Shown here: positions 25,001 through 33,407 of the stretch, in pieces
How the letters are laid out: each line of letters starts with the position of its first letter
Numbering within the stretch: the stretch's first letter is position 1
Source of the DNA: Gammaproteobacteria bacterium
Lineage (GTDB): Bacteria; Pseudomonadota; Gammaproteobacteria; Pseudomonadales; Azotimanducaceae
Reading direction: 5' to 3'
DNA length: 41,474 nucleotides
Assembly: GCA_028821515.1 (NCBI GenBank)
Contig: JAPPGA010000015.1
Span: forward strand, 22,634 to 64,107
The notes under the pieces: generated by a model
Database searches by the model: none
What the model saw: the letters and a program-made list of their open reading frames with translations, nothing else
What the model was told of the DNA's origin: nothing
Translations under genes and position numbers: made by a program

Positions 25001-25312
25001 CTTGCGCATACGTGGGAAGTGGGGACCGGGTTGCTGACGCTACGCTGGGACTACTACTGGCAGGGCAAGTCGTACGCACGCGAGTTCAACGCGGTCGGCG
25101 ACGAGATCGATGCCTGGGGCCAGCACAACCTCATGATGGTATACGAGAGCGGCGGTGCCTGGTCCGCCAGGGCCTGGGTGCGGAACCTGCTGGACGACGA
25201 AAACGTGACAGGCAAGTACCTGACATCGGATACGTCCGGGTTCTTCCGCAACTACTTTGTTACGGAGCCCCAGGTATACGGCATATCCCTGAGGTACGTC
25301 TTCGGCGGGTAA
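22037..25312 (+). CDS. TonB-dependent receptor, tandem paralogue 1
   Basis: 1091 residues, outer-membrane active transporter. Signal peptide ends near AQAA (residue 30); TonB box-like EELIVTAQR at ~48-55; plug domain with SIQDVPIAVTAL, FSIRGVG, ERVEVLRGPQGTLFGRNATGG; the C-terminus ends with an aromatic beta strand (LRYVFGG). Two Cys pairs, in CKRNSLPTTGC and in the segment ETC...GGC, probably form extracellular-loop disulfides. An Ala/Pro-rich insert at about 578-734 is nearly identical to that of the next gene. ATG 22037 has GGGGGG 9 nt upstream; TTG 21998 with AAGGAG at 5 nt is a real alternative that lengthens the signal n-region. Substrate unknown. Confidence 0.92.
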   Translation: MARQTIGRMALFCPVLAFVVAALSASAQAAEEEEVASGVETGTPTVEELIVTAQRVAESIQDVPIAVTALTDDMIADRQVVGPSDLQLNAPNVSFSATNFGGSNFSIRGVGQLVISRSGESGVSSHVNEIAVATNLNAIEFFDVERVEVLRGPQGTLFGRNATGGALNVVTKMPSFDNVDGFADVEAGSFSHNRLKGAINLPVTSNIAVRIAGYNLERDGFTENLAFGQRNAAGQTIPGIDDDIDGRDMWAVRATLAWDISDRADFWLQYSVFREDDDRVRITNQVCKRNSLPTTGCLPDEFGWETPHLGATTGGIFGGAAGALPPGVDGSNPALYPYPRPAIDSFRKMHTDFEPVFHAKEDLWSFGFNYDFDKLNVSVIGAVRDYEGLSRQDYLMDVGPRLNPTPQNPLGIWPTSEPAGGAGAEWLSETCNVAEGTAGTFGGCILPVLQNVQFAYDQGDTNGTYYTLEAKMRSDFDGSFDFLLGASRHKGTNYGGYYVLANTLDLVSRYGSAALGAPPLYPGFFYNTNNPEYGGPPQDGEAIFGELYYEATDRLKFTAGLRFNEDNKVVSDSSVLFNSANVSAAVGGLFGPNPIWLRSGVFGEMAAMAANPAASLSETSLRILEFHNAGGTYESNAPTAIGSLVAMGAAQAIGAQIAAGLLPIQFVPQAIAGLPLPPIFKGTVGALLSQNPAVIARDAGLAAGAQAFAAIANALGPAPAFGETRFVTGSPSEASWREVSGRIGLDYQLGDNTLLYGFFSRGYKPGGFNPAIPPAFQDVSAFTFEPEQVSAFEVGAKSSLLDGRLTLYSSAFTYDYSGLQITRISNNSSINENVDAAISGLELEGQWRPEGMPGLLVDFTYSLLSAKAKDTLSIDPVNRTGGNPDYILLNNIDPGSLTGINFVARESQITPQVLAGFVASLPPTTQALLGGYTGVSILYPPNSAGVAIPAYFSRNFLTAVGVETLEGVPVNLDGNDLPNAPRNSARIGLAHTWEVGTGLLTLRWDYYWQGKSYAREFNAVGDEIDAWGQHNLMMVYESGGAWSARAWVRNLLDDENVTGKYLTSDTSGFFRNYFVTEPQVYGISLRYVFGG

Positions 25313-25335
25313 CGAACCTCCTCCACACACGCAGG

Positions 25336-25366
25336 TCGCCGGCCCCCAGGCGAGGCGGGCCGGCGA
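25336..25366. terminator. 10-bp perfect hairpin between the two tandem receptors
   Basis: TCGCCGGCCC (25336-25345) and GGGCCGGCGA (25357-25366) with an 11-nt loop, 24 bp after the first receptor stop, followed by TGTTGT. Probably a terminator or an mRNA-stabilising hairpin; it suggests the second receptor has its own promoter in the 113 bp that follow. Confidence 0.6.
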
Positions 25367-25479
25367 TGTTGTCAAGGCGGACGGACCCATTGAAAGAACT
25401 GATATGTGTTCGTTTGACGATCGGTTTTCGTATGATATTCCTTCGGCTGGAGTGACGGCCTCTATAGGGAGTAAGAAGC

Positions 25480-28400
25480 ATGTATCGTCAATTCGTTAGC
25501 TGTTTCGCGCTTTGCGGCGCCGTCTCGATCGGTGGGCCGCCGGTGTTCGCGCAGGAGGACGAGGAGTCGCCCGCGAACGATGGCCGGGTCGTGATCGAAG
25601 AGTTGATCGTGACCGCGCAGCGCGTGGCGGAGAGCATCCAGGACGTCCCCATCGCGGTGACGGCCCTGACCGACGATGCGCTTCGGGATCAGCAGATCAT
25701 CACTCCTTCCGATCTGCAGCTCAATGCGCCGAACGTGTCGTTCAGCGCAACCAATTTCGGTAGCTCGACGCTGAGCATTCGGGGGATCGGACGGCTTGTC
25801 GTGGGGCGTTCGGGCGAGTCCGGCGTGTCATCGCATGTGAACGAAATAGCGGTTCCCAGCAACCTGGAGACCATGGAGTTCTTTGACATGGAGCGGGTCG
25901 AGATACTGCGTGGCCCGCAAAGCACCCTGTTCGGCCGCAACGCCACCGGCGGGGCCATCAACCTGGTGACGAAAATGCCGTCGACGGATGGATTCGATGG
26001 TTTCGCGGACATCGAGACGGGTGCGTTCAATCACTCGCGCCTGAAGGGCGCCATCAACCTGCCCATCGGTAGCCGGGTCGCGGCGCGGGTCGCGGCGTTC
26101 AAGCTGGATCGGGATGGATACACCAAGAATCGTGCCTACGGCCAAAGGGGTAGCGCGGGCAATACGCTGCCAGGCATCGATGGAAGCGTAGACGGGCGCG
26201 GCATCACCGCGGTGCGGACGACATTGTCCTGGGATCTGACGGACCGGGCGAGCGCCTGGCTCCAATACCACCGCACCCACGAAGACGACGACCGGGCCCG
26301 TATCACGAACCAGGTGTGCGCGCGCAACCCTCTGCCCACCACGGGATGCCTTCCCGATGCACGCGGACGCGATACGCCGCACCTGAGCGCCACCACGGCG
26401 GGAATCTTCGCGGGCCTCGCAGGCATGCTGCCACTGGGGGCCGATGGCTCCCAGACGGCCTTGTACGACTTTCCGCGTCCCGCGATGGACAGTTACCGGG
26501 AGATGCACACCGACTTCGACCCCGTGTTCTGGCAGAAGGAAGAGATCTGGGCGTTTGGGCTGGAATACGATTTCGATAACCTGCGGGCAAGCCTGATCGG
26601 CGGGCGCCGAGTCAATGACTTCATTGCCCAGCAGGACTACTTCATGAATGTCGGGCCGGTATTGGCGCCAACGCGGACGAATCCCTTCGGAGTCTGGCCG
26701 GTATCCGCACCTGCGGGCGGGGCGGGCGAAGAGTGGGTCTCGGATACCTGCAACCTCGTGGCGGGTACCGCGGGCGCTGTCGGCGGCTGCATCCTGCCAA
26801 CGCAACAGAACCGGTCCTTCGGCTACGACCAGCAGGACTCCCATTCGGAGTATTTCACGCTGGAGGCCAAGATCCACTCGGAGTTCGACGGGCCGCTGGG
26901 TTTCCTGCTCGGTGCCAGCCGTCATGACGGCCAGAACTACGGCGGCTACTACGTGCTGTCCAACGAGCTTGACTCGGTCACCGTCTTCGGCGTTCCGGCA
27001 TTGGGGCTTCCACCCCTGTTCCCGGGTTTCTTCTACAACGCGAACAACCCGGAGTCCGGCGCGGAGCAGGACGGCTGGGCGAGCTTCGGCGAACTCTACT
27101 ACGACGTTTCCGATCGGATGAAGTTCACGCTAGGACTGCGCTTCAACGAGGACAACAAGAGCGCGAGCGATGCGAGCGTGTTGTTCAACTCGATCAATGC
27201 GAGCGCGGCGCTAGGCGGCCTCCTTGGGCCGAACCCGATCTGGGTGCGCAGCGGACTGTTCACGGAAATGGCCGGCATGGCGGCCAATCCAGCCGCGCAG
27301 TTGAGCGAAGCTTCGCGCCGGCTGCTGGAGTTCTGGAACGCGCAGGGCGTGTACGAGGCCAATGCGCCGACGGCCATCGGTTCCCTTGTAGCGCTTGGCG
27401 CCGCCGAGGCGATTGGCGCGCAGATCGCGGCGGGGCTGCTGCCCATCCAGTTCGTGCCGCAGGCCATTGCGGGGCTACCACTGCCGCCGATCTTCAAGGG
27501 AACGGTGGGAGCGCTGCTGTCGCAGAACCCCGCGGTGATCGCGCAGGATGCGGGCCTGGCAGCCGCCGCCCAGGCGTTCGGCGCGATAGCGAACGCCTTG
27601 ACGCCGGTGCCCGGTTTTGGCGAAACGCGGTTCGTTACAGGCAGCCCCAGCGAAGCCCAGTGGCGCGAGGTGAGCGGCCGGGCCGGCTTCGACTTTCGGA
27701 TCGACGACAGCACAATGGTCTACGGATTCCTGAGTCGCGGCTATAAGCCCGGAGGCTTCAATCCGGCCATACCGCCCGCGTTCCAGGATACGTCGGCGTT
27801 CACCTTCGATGCCGAGCAGGTCAACGCCGTCGAGGCCGGCATCAAGAGCACGCTGCTTGACGGCGGACTCGTCCTCAACGGCGCGTTGTTCATGTACGAC
27901 TACACGGGTCTCCAGGTGACCCGGATCAGGAACAACAGCTCGATCAACGAGAATATCGACGCCGGTATCCGCGGTCTGGAACTGGAAGGACGTTGGCGAC
28001 CGGAAGCGATGCCGGGTCTCGCGGTGGATTTCGCTTACGGCGGGCTCTTCTCCGACATCAAGGGCAGCCAATCCATCGATCCCATCAATCGGACCGGGGG
28101 CAACTCGGAATATGTGCTGCTGAACAACATCGATCCGGGTTCGCTTACCGGCGTGAACTACGTCGCGCGCGAGTCACAGATCACCGCGGCGCTCGTGGCT
28201 GCGGCATTTCAGGTGCCGGCGGCGCTGGATGTCCGCAATCGGCTGACGGTCGAGTCGGTTTCCTACCCTGCGAATGCTGCGGGCGTATCGATACCGGTCT
28301 TCTTTTCGCGGAACTTCCTCGCGGCGGCGGGCGTAGAAACCCTTGACGGCATTCCCATCGATCTCGATGGCAAGGAACTGCCGAATGCGCCTCGGCATAC

Positions 28401-28728
28401 GGTCAAGTTGGGCCTGTCCCATACGTGGAATACCGGAGCTTCGGCATTGCTGACGCTCCGCTGGGACTACTACTGGCAGAGCGCATCCTACGCGCGCGAA
28501 TTCAACTCCGTCGGAGACGAGATCGACAGCTGGAGCCAGCACAACCTCTCGCTGATCTACGAGAGTGGCGGCAACTGGTCGGCAAGAGCCTGGGTTCGCA
28601 ACGTCCAGGACAAGGAAATCGTGACGGGCAAGTACCTCACAAGCGATACTTCCGGTCTCTTCCGCAACTATTTCCTTACGGAACCGCGGATTTACGGCGT
28701 ATCGGTGCGATTCGAGCCAGGGGGATAG
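25480..28728 (+). CDS. TonB-dependent receptor, tandem paralogue 2
   Basis: 1082 residues, closely similar to the preceding receptor along its whole length: same TonB-box region (EELIVTAQRVAESIQDVP), same plug, same two Cys pairs (CARNPLPTTGC; DTC...GGC) and the same Ala/Pro-rich insert (about 570-727). Signal peptide MYRQFVSCFALCGAVSIGG ends near FAQ. ATG 25480 with GGGAG 9 nt upstream. The pair arose by tandem duplication that is not recent, since synonymous sites are heavily diverged. Likely imports a related but not identical substrate. Confidence 0.92.
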   Translation: MYRQFVSCFALCGAVSIGGPPVFAQEDEESPANDGRVVIEELIVTAQRVAESIQDVPIAVTALTDDALRDQQIITPSDLQLNAPNVSFSATNFGSSTLSIRGIGRLVVGRSGESGVSSHVNEIAVPSNLETMEFFDMERVEILRGPQSTLFGRNATGGAINLVTKMPSTDGFDGFADIETGAFNHSRLKGAINLPIGSRVAARVAAFKLDRDGYTKNRAYGQRGSAGNTLPGIDGSVDGRGITAVRTTLSWDLTDRASAWLQYHRTHEDDDRARITNQVCARNPLPTTGCLPDARGRDTPHLSATTAGIFAGLAGMLPLGADGSQTALYDFPRPAMDSYREMHTDFDPVFWQKEEIWAFGLEYDFDNLRASLIGGRRVNDFIAQQDYFMNVGPVLAPTRTNPFGVWPVSAPAGGAGEEWVSDTCNLVAGTAGAVGGCILPTQQNRSFGYDQQDSHSEYFTLEAKIHSEFDGPLGFLLGASRHDGQNYGGYYVLSNELDSVTVFGVPALGLPPLFPGFFYNANNPESGAEQDGWASFGELYYDVSDRMKFTLGLRFNEDNKSASDASVLFNSINASAALGGLLGPNPIWVRSGLFTEMAGMAANPAAQLSEASRRLLEFWNAQGVYEANAPTAIGSLVALGAAEAIGAQIAAGLLPIQFVPQAIAGLPLPPIFKGTVGALLSQNPAVIAQDAGLAAAAQAFGAIANALTPVPGFGETRFVTGSPSEAQWREVSGRAGFDFRIDDSTMVYGFLSRGYKPGGFNPAIPPAFQDTSAFTFDAEQVNAVEAGIKSTLLDGGLVLNGALFMYDYTGLQVTRIRNNSSINENIDAGIRGLELEGRWRPEAMPGLAVDFAYGGLFSDIKGSQSIDPINRTGGNSEYVLLNNIDPGSLTGVNYVARESQITAALVAAAFQVPAALDVRNRLTVESVSYPANAAGVSIPVFFSRNFLAAAGVETLDGIPIDLDGKELPNAPRHTVKLGLSHTWNTGASALLTLRWDYYWQSASYAREFNSVGDEIDSWSQHNLSLIYESGGNWSARAWVRNVQDKEIVTGKYLTSDTSGLFRNYFLTEPRIYGVSVRFEPGG

Positions 28729-28753
28729 GCGCGCCGCGTCGCTCCCGAAAGGG

Positions 28754-28777
28754 CCAGTGCCCTGTGCGGGGCACTGG
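28754..28777. terminator. Bidirectional terminator-like hairpin
   Basis: CCAGTGCCC (28754-28762) and GGGCACTGG (28769-28777) form a perfect 9-bp stem with a 6-nt loop in the 56-bp gap between two convergent stops. No long T-run on either side. Confidence 0.6.
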
Positions 28778-28784
28778 CGGGGTG

Positions 28785-29747
28785 TTATCGAATGCGCGCG
28801 AACTTCTGTAGCGCGGCGCAGTCGAGCAGGGTCAGGCCGCGATTGCGCGCGTAGCTGACGATGACTTCGGCCACGTAGAGATCGCCCTTCGAATCGGCCC
28901 AGATGCCGTGCGGCGCAAAGAAGTTGCCGGGCTGCGCGGGGTCGCCGCTCCCGAATCGCGAAATCAACGCGCCGTCGAGGTCGACCAGGCAGACGCTTGC
29001 GGGTGGTACGTGTGGCGGGATATCGGAACCTGCGGCCCATCCGCCGAGCTCGGCTATGTGCATGATGCCGGCGTCGTTGTCGATGAAGATGTCGTCGGGG
29101 CGGCTGATACCCGTCCATTCCGTCAGGTACTCGCCCTTCGGGGAAAACACCTGGATTCTCGAGTTCTCCCTGTCGGCAACGATGACGCGATCATCCTCGT
29201 CGATCGCGATGGCATGCGGCAGGCGAAACTCCCCCGGACCGGTCCCCGGCTCTCCCCAGGAAAAGAGATGCTCGCCGTCAGCCGTGAACTTGTGTACGCG
29301 CGCGTTGCCGTAGCCGTCGGCGACGTAGAGACTGCCAGCGCTGTCGAGTGCCACGTTGGTCACGCGATTGAACGGTTCGCCGCCGTATTGCACTGGCGTC
29401 TGACCTGGAACAAACCCGGTGTCGGAAGGTTGGTCCTTTTCTCCCAGGGTCTTCAGTAGCGTGCCGTCGGTGGAGAAGATCCGGACGGTGTGATCGAAGT
29501 TGTCCGCTGCGAATATGCGATCGTCGGGACCGATGTAGATGCCGTGGGCGTTGGTGAACAGTCCCTCGCCCCATGCGTCGAGGAAGTTGCCATCGGCGTC
29601 GAAGACGATCATGGGGTGCTCGCCGCGATTGAAGACGTAGACGCGGTCCCTGGAGTCGGTAGCCACACCCGCCACTTCGACGAAGCTCCAGCCTTCCGGG
29701 AGCTTCTCCCAACCCTCGATGACTTCGAAAGCGGTGTTTTCCTTCAT
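28785..29747 (-). CDS. NHL-repeat beta-propeller, peptidyl-hydroxyglycine amidating lyase-like
   Basis: 320 residues built of about six repeats with the NHL pattern (for example GVATDSRDRVYVFNRGEHPMIVFD in two pieces, GIYIGPDDRIFAADNFDHTVRIF, NVALDSAGSLYVADGYGNARVHKF, AIAIDEDDRVIVADRENSRIQVF). This arrangement is that of the peptidyl-alpha-hydroxyglycine alpha-amidating lyase family, which cleaves alpha-hydroxyglycine-ended peptides, but bacterial members are usually uncharacterised. No signal peptide is seen, so it appears cytosolic. ATG at 29747. It lies between receptors and is divergent from the LLM oxidoreductase, suggesting a common catabolic theme. Confidence 0.75.
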   Translation of the reverse strand: MKENTAFEVIEGWEKLPEGWSFVEVAGVATDSRDRVYVFNRGEHPMIVFDADGNFLDAWGEGLFTNAHGIYIGPDDRIFAADNFDHTVRIFSTDGTLLKTLGEKDQPSDTGFVPGQTPVQYGGEPFNRVTNVALDSAGSLYVADGYGNARVHKFTADGEHLFSWGEPGTGPGEFRLPHAIAIDEDDRVIVADRENSRIQVFSPKGEYLTEWTGISRPDDIFIDNDAGIMHIAELGGWAAGSDIPPHVPPASVCLVDLDGALISRFGSGDPAQPGNFFAPHGIWADSKGDLYVAEVIVSYARNRGLTLLDCAALQKFARIR

Positions 29748-29848
29748 GGTCGGTTTCGTCGGTGGATTGCCCGGTGCGCGTTCTACCGCAACGAAGCTCG
29801 TTGATATGCTCGTGCGGACGAACTTATCACGCAGCCTGGAGATTCAAC

Positions 29849-30784
29849 ATGACGCGGCCGCATTTCGGGGTTACCGTTCCGCAGATCAAGCGTCCCTGGG
29901 TGGCTGCGGCGGACGCCGCCGGGACCTTCGAAGCGATGGGCTACGACTCGCTGTGGGTCTGCGACCACTTATACGGCCCGCAGTCGCCGCAGATTCCTAT
30001 CCTGGAGGCTTGGTCGATGATCTCGGCCCTCGCGGCCATTACCGAGCGGATCGAGATCGGCACGCTGGTCACGCCCGCGGGAATGCGCAACCCCGCACAC
30101 TTGGGCAAGGTGATAGCAACCGTGGACAACATTGCCGGCGGCCGCGTCATTGCTGGGCTCGGCGGGGGTTGGATGACGCGGGAGTTCACCGACTTCGGAA
30201 TGCCGTTCCTGTCCGTGCCGGAGCGTCTCGGACAGTTGCGCGAGACCATTGAACTGCTGAAGCGCATGTGGGGCGATGAGGAATCGGTGACCTACGCCGG
30301 CGAGTTCGTGCAGGTGGAGAACGTGGTGTGCCAGCCGAAACCTCCGCGCCGGGTGCCCATCCTCGTCGGCGGGGCAGGCGAGCAGGTCACGTTGCGGATC
30401 GTCGCCCGTGAGGCGGACATCTGGAACAACCTGGCGAGCCACCAGGCCGATCTCGGCCGAAAGATGGACGTGCTTCGACGGCACTGCGACGAAGTGGGGC
30501 GGGACCCCTCGGAGATCGTCGCGAGCCAGCAGTGCCTGGTGACGATCGCGCCGGACGACGCTACGGTCGAACCCATGGCGGATGCCGCGCAGAGGATCTT
30601 CGGGGGACACCTGGGCGATCCCAAGGGACCATTGGCGATCACCGGTACCCCGGAGCGTTGCTGTGAGCAGATCGAAAGGCACATCGCGCTTGGCTGCACG
30701 ATGTTCGTGATCGAGTTTTTCGGCAGGGACACCCGTGAACCGGCCCAGTTCTTCGCGGAAGAGGTGATACCCAACTTCCGTTAA
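29849..30784 (+). CDS. F420-type LLM class oxidoreductase
   Basis: 311 residues, luciferase-like TIM barrel. PHFGVTVPQ at the N-terminus, YDSLWVCDHLY, IEIGTLVTPAGMRNPAHLGK, GGRVIAGLGGGWM near 100-115, and ILVGGAGEQVTLRIVAREADIWN match the subgroup of probable F420-dependent enzymes related to mycobacterial Rv1855c; FMN use is equally possible in a gammaproteobacterium. ATG 29849 with CTGGAG about 7-8 nt upstream; the frame is open from 29762 but that part does not resemble the family. Substrate unknown. Confidence 0.88.
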   Translation: MTRPHFGVTVPQIKRPWVAAADAAGTFEAMGYDSLWVCDHLYGPQSPQIPILEAWSMISALAAITERIEIGTLVTPAGMRNPAHLGKVIATVDNIAGGRVIAGLGGGWMTREFTDFGMPFLSVPERLGQLRETIELLKRMWGDEESVTYAGEFVQVENVVCQPKPPRRVPILVGGAGEQVTLRIVAREADIWNNLASHQADLGRKMDVLRRHCDEVGRDPSEIVASQQCLVTIAPDDATVEPMADAAQRIFGGHLGDPKGPLAITGTPERCCEQIERHIALGCTMFVIEFFGRDTREPAQFFAEEVIPNFR

Positions 30785-30897
30785 CGTCTGGCGGGCCGGC
30801 TTACGCAGTGGCGACGGCGAACTCGTTGATCGTGGGTCCGAGGGACGCCTGTTCTCGGATACGTTAAGGTCGGGATCCACCTGTCGTGGAGACCACG

Positions 30898-33318
30898 ATG
30901 AAACGTGTGGCCCTTGCACGTCGGTGTGCGTCGGGACCGGCCAACCGGCGCCTATCGATCTGGCCAGCAGCCGACCGTACAGCGTTCACGCGGGTCCAGA
31001 GGTACCCAGAATCATGGGGTCACCTGGTCCTCGCGGTCGGACTAGGGGTGGTCTACGTGCCAGGTACGATGTCGGCAGCGGAGGCGTCGGATCAGGATAG
31101 CGCCATCGAAACGATCATCGTGACTGCGACCAAGCGCGAGGAATCGATCCAGGACGTGCCCATCGCCGTCTCAGCGATCGCCGGGGAAGACCTGGCGGCG
31201 AGAGGAGTTCAGGACATCTACGGACTGATGGAGGTCGCGCCGTCCATCGTCGTCTACAACTCGAACAGCACGTCCAATGGCGGCACGCTGCGCATCCGCG
31301 GCGTCGGCACGACGGGCAACAACCCGGGACTCGAAGCCGCCGTGGGCACCTTCATCGACGGCATCTACCGATCGAGGGCAGGCCTCGCCTTCAATGACCT
31401 GACGGACCTTGACCGGGTCGAGATCCTGCGCGGCCCACAAGGTACGCTGTTCGGCAAGAACACGGTGGCGGGTGCCGTCAACATCATCACCCGCAAGCCG
31501 GAGTTCGACGATGCCCTCTCCGTCAGCGGCGGTTTGGGCAACCTCGAGTCGAGGGATTTCGGCCTGGTCGCGAACGGCGTGCTTTCGGACGATGTCCTTG
31601 CCGGGCGCTTGAGCGTCGCGTACCGCCAGCGCGACGGCTACTACGAGGACATCGACACCGACGCCGCCTACGACAACCGCGACCGCCGGTCAGTCCGCGC
31701 CCAGCTTCTCTGGATGCCAGATCCGGACGTGGAGGTCCGTATCATCGTGGACGGCACGGACAAGGACGAGAGCTGCTGCCCGGCGGCGTTCTGGATCACC
31801 GGTCCCACCAGTCCCGTCGTTGCCGCCCTCGGTGGGGACATCACGCCGTTTCAGGTCGACGGTCCGCAGACGGTGGGTGTCAATTCCGAACCGTTCGAAC
31901 TGGTCGACGACTCGGGCCAGTCCGTCGATGTGACCTGGCGGACCACGGCAGGAGAAACGTTCAGGTCAATCACGGCATGGCGCGACTTCGAGGTGTCCCG
32001 GGATCAGGACATCGACTTCACCAATGCCGACATCGCGGCTCCGACCGACACTGACGAGTCGTTCCGCAACTTCTCGCAGGAGTTCCAGTTCTACGGTGAG
32101 AACGACAGTCTCTCCTGGCTTGTCGGCGCCTACTTCTACACGGAGGAGCTCGAGTCGGACGAGGTCATCGGCTTCGCGGCGAACGGGGCCACCTACCTGG
32201 CGACCATCATTGGCGCCCCGCAGGTCGCACCGCTACTGGACGGGGACCCGGCCGGACGCGGCATACCGGGCCAGGGCTACGATGCGGTGTACTTCTCGGA
32301 CACCACGGGCTGGTCGTTGTTTTCACATGATGTCTGGAGGGTCAGCGAGAGCGCGGAGGTCGTGCTCGGACTCCGCTATTCGAACGAGGAGAAGGACGCC
32401 GGCGCCATCATCAACGGAGCGCCGTTCGGCGAATCGATCAGCGACCCGTTCTGCGCCTTCGTCCCGCTCGACTCGCTTTGCGACAATGCCAGCTACAACA
32501 ATGCGGCGCACGAATCGAAGTTGACGGGGACGGTCAAGGTGGCCTGGTCGGCCGACGAGGACCTGCGCCTCTATGCCAGCTATAGCCACGGCTACAAGGC
32601 AGGCGGCTTCAACCTGGACCAGGAAGCGGTGGGCAACCGCGACGCGGACGGGAACCTGGTCGACCAGAGTCACTTCGGCCCCGAGACCTCCGACTCACTG
32701 GAGTTGGGCCTCAAGGGACAGTTCCTGGAGCAGCGGCTGACGATCAACAGCGCCCTGTTCCACACCACGTTCAAGGATTTTCAGCTCAACACCTTCACGG
32801 GGCTCGGCTTCACCGTCGGCAACGTCAAGGAAGCGGTGGCCCGGGGCGTGGAGATCGAGTCGAGCTTTGCGCCGAGCGGCGATTTGTATCTCACTGCGGG
32901 TGTCACCTACGCCGACACCCGGTACGGCGACGACCTTGCGGTCGCCAACGCGCACCTGGCCGGCAAGCGACTGACCCAGTCGCCACTGTGGCAGAGCAGC
33001 CTGTCGGCGTTCTTCGAGCACGACCTGCCGGGCACCGGCTGGCGTTTCCTCGCGAATGCGAACTGGTTCCATATCGGCGAAGTGAACACGGGCTCGGACC
33101 TCGATCCGGAGAAGTTCCGGGAAGGATTCGGCCTCGTCAACGCCCAGGCCGGCGTGCGGAGTCCTGACGGTCGCTACGAGGTTGTTGCGTGGGGCCGCAA
33201 CCTCACGGATCGGCGGATGAACACGCTGGTGTTCGACTCGGTGTTCCAGACGGGAAGCTGGCACACGTGGACGAATCCACCCAGGACCTTCGGGCTGAGG
33301 GTGCAGGCAAACTTCTAG
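30898..33318 (+). CDS. TonB-dependent receptor, unrelated to the tandem pair in its barrel
   Basis: 806 residues. TonB-box-like ETIIVTATKREESIQDVPIA in two parts, plug with TLRIRGVGT and DRVEILRGPQGTLFGKNTVAG, C-terminal strand FGLRVQANF. It lacks the Ala/Pro-rich insert. Cys residues in DESCCPAAF and FCAF/DSLCD hint at loop disulfides. The N-terminus is unusual: about 45 basic residues precede the hydrophobic stretch LVLAVGLGVVYVPGT, so either the signal n-region is very long or the true start is internal. ATG 30898 has GGAG 6 nt upstream; GTG 30886 is a further alternative. Confidence 0.9.
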   Translation: MKRVALARRCASGPANRRLSIWPAADRTAFTRVQRYPESWGHLVLAVGLGVVYVPGTMSAAEASDQDSAIETIIVTATKREESIQDVPIAVSAIAGEDLAARGVQDIYGLMEVAPSIVVYNSNSTSNGGTLRIRGVGTTGNNPGLEAAVGTFIDGIYRSRAGLAFNDLTDLDRVEILRGPQGTLFGKNTVAGAVNIITRKPEFDDALSVSGGLGNLESRDFGLVANGVLSDDVLAGRLSVAYRQRDGYYEDIDTDAAYDNRDRRSVRAQLLWMPDPDVEVRIIVDGTDKDESCCPAAFWITGPTSPVVAALGGDITPFQVDGPQTVGVNSEPFELVDDSGQSVDVTWRTTAGETFRSITAWRDFEVSRDQDIDFTNADIAAPTDTDESFRNFSQEFQFYGENDSLSWLVGAYFYTEELESDEVIGFAANGATYLATIIGAPQVAPLLDGDPAGRGIPGQGYDAVYFSDTTGWSLFSHDVWRVSESAEVVLGLRYSNEEKDAGAIINGAPFGESISDPFCAFVPLDSLCDNASYNNAAHESKLTGTVKVAWSADEDLRLYASYSHGYKAGGFNLDQEAVGNRDADGNLVDQSHFGPETSDSLELGLKGQFLEQRLTINSALFHTTFKDFQLNTFTGLGFTVGNVKEAVARGVEIESSFAPSGDLYLTAGVTYADTRYGDDLAVANAHLAGKRLTQSPLWQSSLSAFFEHDLPGTGWRFLANANWFHIGEVNTGSDLDPEKFREGFGLVNAQAGVRSPDGRYEVVAWGRNLTDRRMNTLVFDSVFQTGSWHTWTNPPRTFGLRVQANF

Positions 33319-33407
33319 GGTATTCGGCGTGACTGCCGCAGGAGGCGCGCTTGTGTCCGGCCCTGGTGGAGTTGATGAAGCGCCGGTGCGGACGCGCGTT
33401 CCGGGGC

